Positions 56,960 to 64,000 of a stretch of 64,000 nucleotides of DNA are shown here, piece after piece. A model generated the notes under the pieces. That model ran no database searches. It had not been told where the DNA came from and saw only the letters and a program-made list of their open reading frames with translations. This stretch comes from Ornithodoros turicata. Lineage: Eukaryota > Arthropoda > Arachnida > Ixodida > Argasidae. The number at the start of each line of letters is the position of its first letter. Position 1 is the first letter of the stretch. Both the position numbers and the translations under genes were made by a program. Location of the stretch: positions 85,746,668 to 85,810,667 of the forward strand of contig NC_088203.1 in assembly GCF_037126465.1 (NCBI RefSeq). The letters run 5' to 3'.

Positions 56960-59850
56960 AAGTTATTGTAACGTGGTATCTGTAGCCGTAGCTATAGTTA
57001 CATTTCAGAAGGGTGACTGTAACTACCCACCACCACTGGTCAAGACATCCAGACCACCCCTCCCCGCCCTCAGGTCCGTCCCTGGCTTCGAAGGACAAGC
57101 GATTAACGTCTCCGTAATTATTGTGGCGCGCTCTAGCTTTCGAAGTCGGTATTAAAGTAGTGTGCCTGAGCATGAAACGTTTCTCGGCGCCCTCCCTCCA
57201 CTAAGCAATACCAGTCGCCTTCTCAGCTACATCGAACGACGCAGACGAGAAAAAAAAAAAAAAAAAAGAGAAAGAGGAGAGAAAACGTCTTCTGTGGACC
57301 AATCGTCCTGAAAATCGATAAAATTCAACGTCCTATAACCATTTTGTGTACCAGTCGTCCTGAAAATCGATAAAATTCCCAGTGCTATACGAAAGGGTTC
57401 ATCATTCAGCGCAAAACCCCTCCTCCATTTCTCAGGGAGCCCCCTATCAATGTCAGTACCGTTATTTCTTCCACGTCGGCGGTTCCCTCCACAGTGATGA
57501 CGAAACATGTTTCTTTGAACAATCCACACAGAGTCTCAATGAACGAACGAAAAAGAAAAGGGAAGAAAGCTGTCTTGGACTCGCGCGGCATCGACGGCCG
57601 CGGGCGCAGAAACTGGGGCGCAGCGTCGCGTCGGCGCTTCGCTGAAATGGCGATCGATGGTGCTTGGTGCGTGCCCTTTAGGCCCAACACCGTCCTGCAT
57701 CATTTTTAGACATCTTCGAAATGCTCGCCGTCAACTCAACAGGTCACATACACTTCGTGCAGAGGTGGCCATCTTCGAGCTCTGTGCGGGAATCTCACGA
57801 ACAGGGGCGTCAGAAGGTGGAGGCAAGAGGGCGTAGCCCCCCCCCCCCCCCCCTTTTCTTTTATCTTTTCGTGCATTTTGATCGGTCGGGGCGTCTGGTA
57901 TTCCTGATTATAAGGCGGATTTTTACAGGATTTGCACGTTCATTTGGATGAATTTTATTCGGGCAAATATTTTTCGAAGCAGGGAAAATCTCGCATGAGC
58001 ATATATCCGCTGGTACTGTCCCAGTTTCACGATACGCATTTCGAACTTACATATGTCTTTGCCTGAACATAGAGAAAGAGCAGCCATTGCCTAATTAACG
58101 GAAAGCATATTCCAAGTCATGTTGCGCTGACACATTCAAGAATTCAACAATGTGTCACACGTTCAACACATTCTTGAATTCTGGATTGTGTCAGCGCAAC
58201 ATGACTTGGAATATGCTTTCGGTTAATTATACAGATAGAATGTGTAACTTTACTCTATTATTTTGCTTTCCTTCCTTCCTTCCTTCCTGCATATCAGGAT
58301 GTTCTTAACGTATCAACCAATCATTTGAACGTGATCCCATTGCTCGTGAGGGCAGGTGAGAGTGGGGACGGCCTCACTGTCACCTCACGGACGCTGAGGT
58401 GAGGTGAGGAAAGTTATTTTCAAACACTGAACCACTGTATGTCTACATAATGGCGCGCAGCACTGAAAGGAAAAAAAAAGAGGAGAAATAAAACAGACAA
58501 AACAAAATGAGCACCAAAGTTATAACATCAAGAGGATATATGTATGGAGAGGACCTGAAAACAGGCGACATGACGTCACAAATAAGCGAGCCTCGTCTTC
58601 TAACGATCTCATTGAAGGCATCCATTAGTCGGTATACAGTACAAGCATCAGGTATTCTTAGAGACAAACCGCAGGCACCGTGACCTCAGGCGAAGTCAGG
58701 AGTACTAACTCGTGTTCGCGAAAATTGGGATAAGGGCAAACATCGTGAGGACATTTGCCCTCCTCTGGAACGAGTTCACACTACTGCCTTGTCTCTGTGT
58801 CTCGCCCTTTCCTTCGCTTTTTGTTTCCTTATTTTTTGTCCTCTCTGGCAAAGAGCCACTTCTATTTATGAGTCTATATTTTCATTGGCGATGAAATTCC
58901 CCATTCCTAATCTTAAAAATAAAGTAGTTGTATATTTTCATTCCACTGTTGTTCCACAATAAACAGCAAACCGGCCACTGTGGCGTCGCTCACGGTCATA
59001 GTATCATTGTATTTCTTAATTAATTATACTTCTTCGTTAATTTAAACATAGTTTAGAGGTAGCTAGGTTACAATAAAATAATTCGATAAAGGAGGTCTCA
59101 AGGTGATATAAGTTTCAAATCAACTTGAAAGATTTGTGATGCAAGAAGAAAGTCACTGAAAAGGTTAGCCAGCTATAGGAGTCGAATCCACATCTTCTGG
59201 ATTACATGCTGAAATATTTGTCCGCGACGTCGACATAACCAAGTCCCGCCCAGCACCCCTCGAAATGGTTTATAGTTTAATAGCTAATGTATATGCATGC
59301 ACAAATTGTTTACAATAAAAACGCGGGCAATCCTTCACAAGGTGGGGAGGTGTAACGTTGGGTAGACAAGCGGTCTGGATTGTTTATGACCGCTCGTTCC
59401 AAATTCACACGAAAAAGAAAGGAAAAAGAGGATAAGCGTTTTAAACCAAAGCCGAAAGTTCGCTGTTCCGAGAGAGCCCATGGAGATACAGCGATGGCTG
59501 ACATTATTGTGGTCTTTGCCAGCATAAAAACAATTGACGAACACGTACAACACTCGTGGACGCAATGCAATTATTCCATTATATTGTTTCTACGTCCCCC
59601 CCCCCCCCTTAATGACACTTCGCCAACTTAATGACACGCCGAATTATTGCTGTGCGTGAGCAGTAGCGATCTTTCCTGTTTTCCCGTGTACCAAGGTATG
59701 CACCTATATCGTCCTTCATTCAAAACAATTGCGCTTCGATGAAAATGAACAAACCGAGCCAAGAGCCGTATACACGTTGGCCGACTGTCAGAACAATGGA
59801 CCTTGAAAATTCGTCTGAAATATGTCAGATATGACACGTGCCATGCGACA
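56960..59850. other. no gene recognised; homopolymer and repeat remnants
   Basis: This stretch holds a long A-run (57249-57267), a C-run (57837-57853) beside GGGCGTAGC (a decayed hAT-like end), CCTT repeats (58270-58287) and the palindrome listed next. The short frames, 60-100 codons, have no recognised domain. Confidence 0.4.
58092..58229. repeat. 138-bp palindrome with TAATTAAC ends
   Basis: The arms TAATTAACGGAAAGCATATT and its mirror pair over about 65 bp with few mismatches, around a centre near 58160. It is likely a very small foldback element. The same GAATTC-containing core appears on both sides of the loop. Confidence 0.75.
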
Positions 59851-59852
59851 GG

Positions 59853-59950
59853 TATATAAGCATGTGCAACGGCCGTTCATTAGGCTTCGGCTTTAGATCC
59901 TTTTTTTTTTTTATCCTTTGGAATTCAAATTGAACAGTAATCTAGTGGGT
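59853..59950 (+). promoter_or_regulatory. TATA box plus initiator, followed by a possible donor
   Basis: TATATAAG (59853-59860) is followed 26 nt later by TCATTA (59877-59882, arthropod initiator-like). A donor-like GTGG|GTAAGT is at 59948-59954. Downstream, a plus-strand frame of 141 codons (60631-61056) and AATAAA repeats at about 61215-61236 could belong to a transcript, but no domain is recognised. Confidence 0.3.
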
Positions 59951-60239
59951 AAGTGGAAAAGACGCGAGTTCGGGACCGGTGGGCAGCGCATTGCCCTTGG
60001 GTGTTGGTTATTTCGGGATCGAGGTCTAAAGCCGCTCCTTCACTGTCGGCTGAATACGCTCAAATATTTGAAACTGCACGAGCGAAAGAAATCCTACCGT
60101 TTGCAAAGCAAGAATCGACGTCGCACCTCGAAACCAAGCGCAGAAGCCCTTCTCGTGTATATCTTGCGGGTGTTTATCGACGCGGCAAGGTTGCACGGAT
60201 AACGGTACACTTGTGGGAAGGTTGATTATCTAATGTTCC

Positions 60240-61875
60240 TGCCACTTTCTCAATCGTACGTCCGCAATGTTTCTTTTCTTTCTCTCTCTTCTTTCCTTGG
60301 CTGCTACACGAATCTTTATACACGATCGCTTACATTTGTCTTAATTGTGTGTTCTGATTATGCGTAACATTTGAGGGATGGAAAGTCTTAAGCAAATACA
60401 CTACAAATACATTTTATTATCGATATGTTTTGTTGTTTAGAAATATCCAAGTTATGTATAGTCGCGCGTGCAAATCACCTGTTATTAGCTAAGGCACTGC
60501 GGTATCCTCGAGGGGGTTTCGGTTTCAAGCCGGTATCTCCTCGCAACCGTTAAAGGGTTCGGGAAATGCTACCCTTTCTTGAAGGAATGCGTATCGTGTA
60601 GGCTGCACGCCTAGGCGCATAAACAGTAAAATGTACAGGCAGAGCTTGAGGCACCGGCCTCCAACCCCAGGCTTGACTGGAACGAATGTGTACCGACCGC
60701 AGCTATACATCGCGTATGTTTCCCTGGTACTCTTCAAGTACGGGGCCTTTTACGCAGTTCAGGTGTGCGGCACATTCCACATGAATCATCGGTTCTCTTA
60801 CCTTCTACGGTATGCTAACCCAGAAGGACCAGGCACCGAAATTATCAATTTGCACACAAGCACTTCCACACACACCACCGATAACGAGACACAGGAAGTA
60901 GGCCAATCCCATGAGCCTTTGCAATTGCCGCAATGTCCACAGCGCTACCTGACGAACGCACGATCAACTGGATTGCCTTTAAGTTTCGGTTTCGAAACTG
61001 ACGGTGTTGGTAGGCTCCCAGTAACATTGAAGATTCCCCCCCGGGGAAGTCGCTAATCTGCATATTACTGCGGAGTTTCTGGTATTTCCATTGTAATTTA
61101 CCACATTTTTTGGTAGTAATTATTGTTGTGTTTCGAAGTTGAAGATTGACTGCTGAAAACTGCTTGGTGAGTATGTCACTTGCTTTGTGCTGTAATATGT
61201 AAGCATGAATTTATAAATAAAATAAAATAAAATAAAAGCTTCTGCTTGAAATAGTGCTTGTGTGACCATTTTAACATGTAGAGCCCATATCTGACGTCAC
61301 ACGATATGAATGTACCAAAAAGGTCACGCGCATGTAGACGCAAGCAATATGATAAGTAAATAACCAGTACAAGCTATGAATTTACCCCACTATAGATGCA
61401 GGTTGAATAATGTTGTTTCTAGAGGACATACTACAATATGCAGGTAATATGCAGTACAACGGGGGCAACTGCGAGCAGCCGATTGGGGACGCGACTGAGG
61501 TGTTACGTGATATTTTAGAAAGCGATATAAGACTACGCGGCTACCGTTGTAGCGTCCAGAACTCGCTTTTGCTGCTTTGGTAAGCTTTTTTCAGTGACGT
61601 ATACGCCACGCAATGCCCCGAGTCAAAGCATAATAAAGAGAGGGCTAGATTTCCGCGTTATGAATCAACGATATTATTTGTATGAGATAGTTCCTGGTGC
61701 ATCCACTAGAGTAATTTTGAAATACATAGGAACTATACAGATAATAACTTCCAATTCATGATAGTTGATTGTTAACAACTGGTAAACTACTCATGTATTG
61801 CGCAATATCAGTAGCGTTAGGCGATGGTGTTTGAGTTGAATGTTATGTGCTGCAATATAAAGAAAAACGTTAAAA

Positions 61876-61920
<45 letters not shown>

Positions 61921-62090
61921 GTTAATACTATTGTTATCTTTCTTCCTTTTTTTTCTTTTTTTTGTGAGCACGATAGAGCCATGCCGTGACTTCATCCTAT
62001 ACTGGCTTGCTTTGCTGCATACTGTTGGGGGATTTTTTTCGAAGCGCACAAAGCGTGCGCTTCCATACTGTAAGGTTTTCATATAATCGT
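60240..62090. other. no confirmed gene; one unassigned frame and microsatellites
   Basis: The plus-strand frame 60631-61056 (141 codons) is unassigned and has a possible internal splice at GTTCAG|GTGTGC. AATAA repeats lie at 61213-61236 and (ATT)n at 61875-61920. No RNA gene was seen. Confidence 0.35.
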
Positions 62091-62103
62091 GGTTCATCCA
62101 AGG

Positions 62104-63342
62104 CAGAGGCCTCAAACTCAAATCGGGTCGCGGGCCACACTGAGCTTAGACCGCAACATGGAAGGACACACAGAAATGAAAGGACGGCATACTTTCCATA
62201 AAATATGCCCTAATATACCGTACAATAAAAATATACACAAGAAATAGGAACGGCGTAGTTCTTGTGGAGCCGGACGGTGTGTGCAGAATCGGTTACTGAA
62301 AAAAACCCCACTTCATACACCATGAGAAATATCTAAACTGCCTTTCCAAATCGGGTACTGAAAATATGCAAAACGATTCGAGAAAAATACGTAGTTCTTC
62401 GCTAACGATTACGACAATATTCAGGAGCACTAGTTATATCCTATTTACACGTCGTATTGTTGCCTTTACGCACAGTTTCAACTTGGTAAAGCAAATTGAA
62501 CAGATCTAGCTGACGTTATTGACAATGGATGACTTCGAGTTTGCTACTTTAATATGACTAATAAAGGTTTAAAATACAATGGCGTTTGTACATAACTGTT
62601 CCGTCCTTACTTCATTTTTTTAGTGTCACTATTTAACTACAGTGTGTCAATTAAGATCTTAATCGTCACATTAGTTGCAGTCTTACAGCGATAGTTCACC
62701 AAAGTGCACGCGAAGACCAGGTTGCTCTGCACGTTACTTGTTGAGCTTCATAAGCCCAATAAGTGTTCACATGGGCATGTTCTGCTTAACATGGACGGGG
62801 CCTGCACCACTCCGAGCACTAGTAGAAACAATGTCTGAAAATGTTTTATTCCGAATTCTTAAAGCTTCGGTCATGCTCCCCATGTGAGAACTGCCATGTT
62901 TTGTGAAGAGATTGCGCCGCTCCTATTTGTCTGACGTTGGGGGTATTGGTATCGCAGGAAAGCATTTTTTCTATACTAATGCGCCACATCGTTCTTTTCT
63001 TTATACATCGCTCAGCTGTTCTACTATAAAGCGAGGAACATGACCATATTCTCATTTTTTGCTCCTTTTGTCAAGATTTTACGCGAAGAAAAAAGAAGCG
63101 CTATATGTAGTTTTTTGCAGCGTGGTGTCCTGGGATACGCAAAGTGCGCCACATCCCGGTATTATTGATATTTGGCGTAGGTAATTTATAAGCGCTCCTT
63201 AGAGAAACTGAAAAATTGGATTTTTCAACTTGTCATTTCGCATAGTTCTATTGCTTGTCTCCCTTTTCTTTGGTGGTCAAAGGCCCTCGGGCCAAAGAAT
63301 AGGTCATTGCGAGCCATGCGGCCCGCGTGCTTGAGACCTCTG
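62104..63342. mobile_element. hAT-like element remnant with CAGAGG termini
   Basis: The left end CAGAGGCCTCAAAC...GCGGGCC and the right end GGCCCGCGTGCTTGAGACCTCTG are imperfect inverted repeats in hAT style. The flanks ATCCAAGG (62096-62103) and GTTCAAGG (63343-63350) agree at six of eight positions, fitting an old duplication. It is about 1.24 kb with no transposase frame. Confidence 0.65.
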
Positions 63343-63350
63343 GTTCAAGG

Positions 63351-64000
63351 AAAGAGTGGTCGGGGGACCACCTTCGAGTTAAAAGAGTCATTTTCTATAG
63401 CTTCTTTCCGAGCACGAAATTATTTTATTACAGCGCTCAAGCTGTAATAAAAGCTGTAAAGCATATAGGATTCTTTGCATTGTCGCTTCTCCTCGGACGA
63501 AAGGGGTAGAAAAATAAATATGACGGAGGAAGATGCGAGGCCGTCATCACCAGCACCTTGTGTTGAGGAGGATAGATCTGCTCTCGATAAAGTGCGACAT
63601 TTTCTACGCACTCTTTAAATAAGAAGAAGAAGAAAAGAAAGCTTGGAGGGTTATCTCCGTTGGAGATGTACACCGCGAGGTCTTGGGCGCAGAATTTACT
63701 TTGGCGACTTTTCATTTCATTTAACAGATTCATTTTTAGCGGCCTACTCAAACGGTAATTAAAGTTAAATTAATATAATATATATATATATAATTAAAGT
63801 AATAAACCTCGCATATGTTGTGCCTAAAATGTTGCAAAGTACATGCTATCTACGAACGATAGGGATACCGCTTCTGATTCGGTGAGCGAGGGGGGCGTAC
63901 TCCTTTTTGTAGCAATTTGGATATGTGATAATTACTTTTGCCACCCTTTTACACCCTTTATCAGACGCTATTGTTGACCTCGGTGGTAACTATACAAGTT
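63351..64000. other. no gene recognised
   Basis: This is AT-rich sequence with a TA microsatellite at 63774-63793. The frames are short and overlap on opposite strands. Confidence 0.4.

Noticed and set aside
55500..57000. CRISPR-like array
   Set aside because: The repeats are a 30-bp tandem and SINE units in a eukaryotic context, with no repeat-spacer structure.

Overview
The window reads as animal nuclear DNA, most likely from an arthropod and probably a tick. It has spliced metazoan genes, long introns, many foldback DNA transposons and tRNA-derived SINEs. The arthropod/tick assignment is inferred from gene structure and repeat style. No sequence search was possible.

Three conserved protein-coding genes are clear. 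(1) Protein furry (FRY family) is on the minus strand, 18176 to 7785. A single 7.9-kb exon carries 2639 codons and two short exons finish the C-terminus (about 2821 aa). (2) DET1 is on the plus strand, 18970 to 25144, in four coding exons (576 aa). It is head-to-head with furry, with 793 bp between the two ATGs. (3) Endophilin-A is on the minus strand, 43501 to 31439, in eleven coding exons (401 aa with all of them). These include an in-frame Ser/Pro-rich cassette just before the SH3 exon. All splice sites given are GT/AG, were read from the sequence, and have matching phases.

Layout: 1-7.5 kb is intergenic and holds a tRNA-SINE, a 58-bp-arm hairpin and a hAT element nested in another hAT element. 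7.5-25.3 kb is the furry/DET1 pair. 25.4-31.4 kb is intergenic, with a hAT MITE, a promoter-like CRE/CCAAT block, a second copy of a MITE found in furry intron 2, and a long microsatellite. 31.4-43.5 kb is endophilin-A, with a MITE-filled intron and a multi-layer transposon nest in intron 1. 43.5-64 kb is repeat-rich and has no convincing intact gene. It holds a broken THAP domain, a Penelope-like retroelement remnant with GIY-YIG and TREIIEA-type blocks, tRNA-like SINE arrays, and hAT elements with 8-bp target duplications.

The three genes do not form a pathway. Furry is an NDR-kinase scaffold for cell shape, DET1 is a subunit of a CUL4-DDB1 ubiquitin ligase, and endophilin-A works in membrane curvature and endocytosis. 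The most unusual points are the near-intronless furry gene with only its 3' introns kept, and nested transposons whose insertion order can be read from target duplications and a local empty site.
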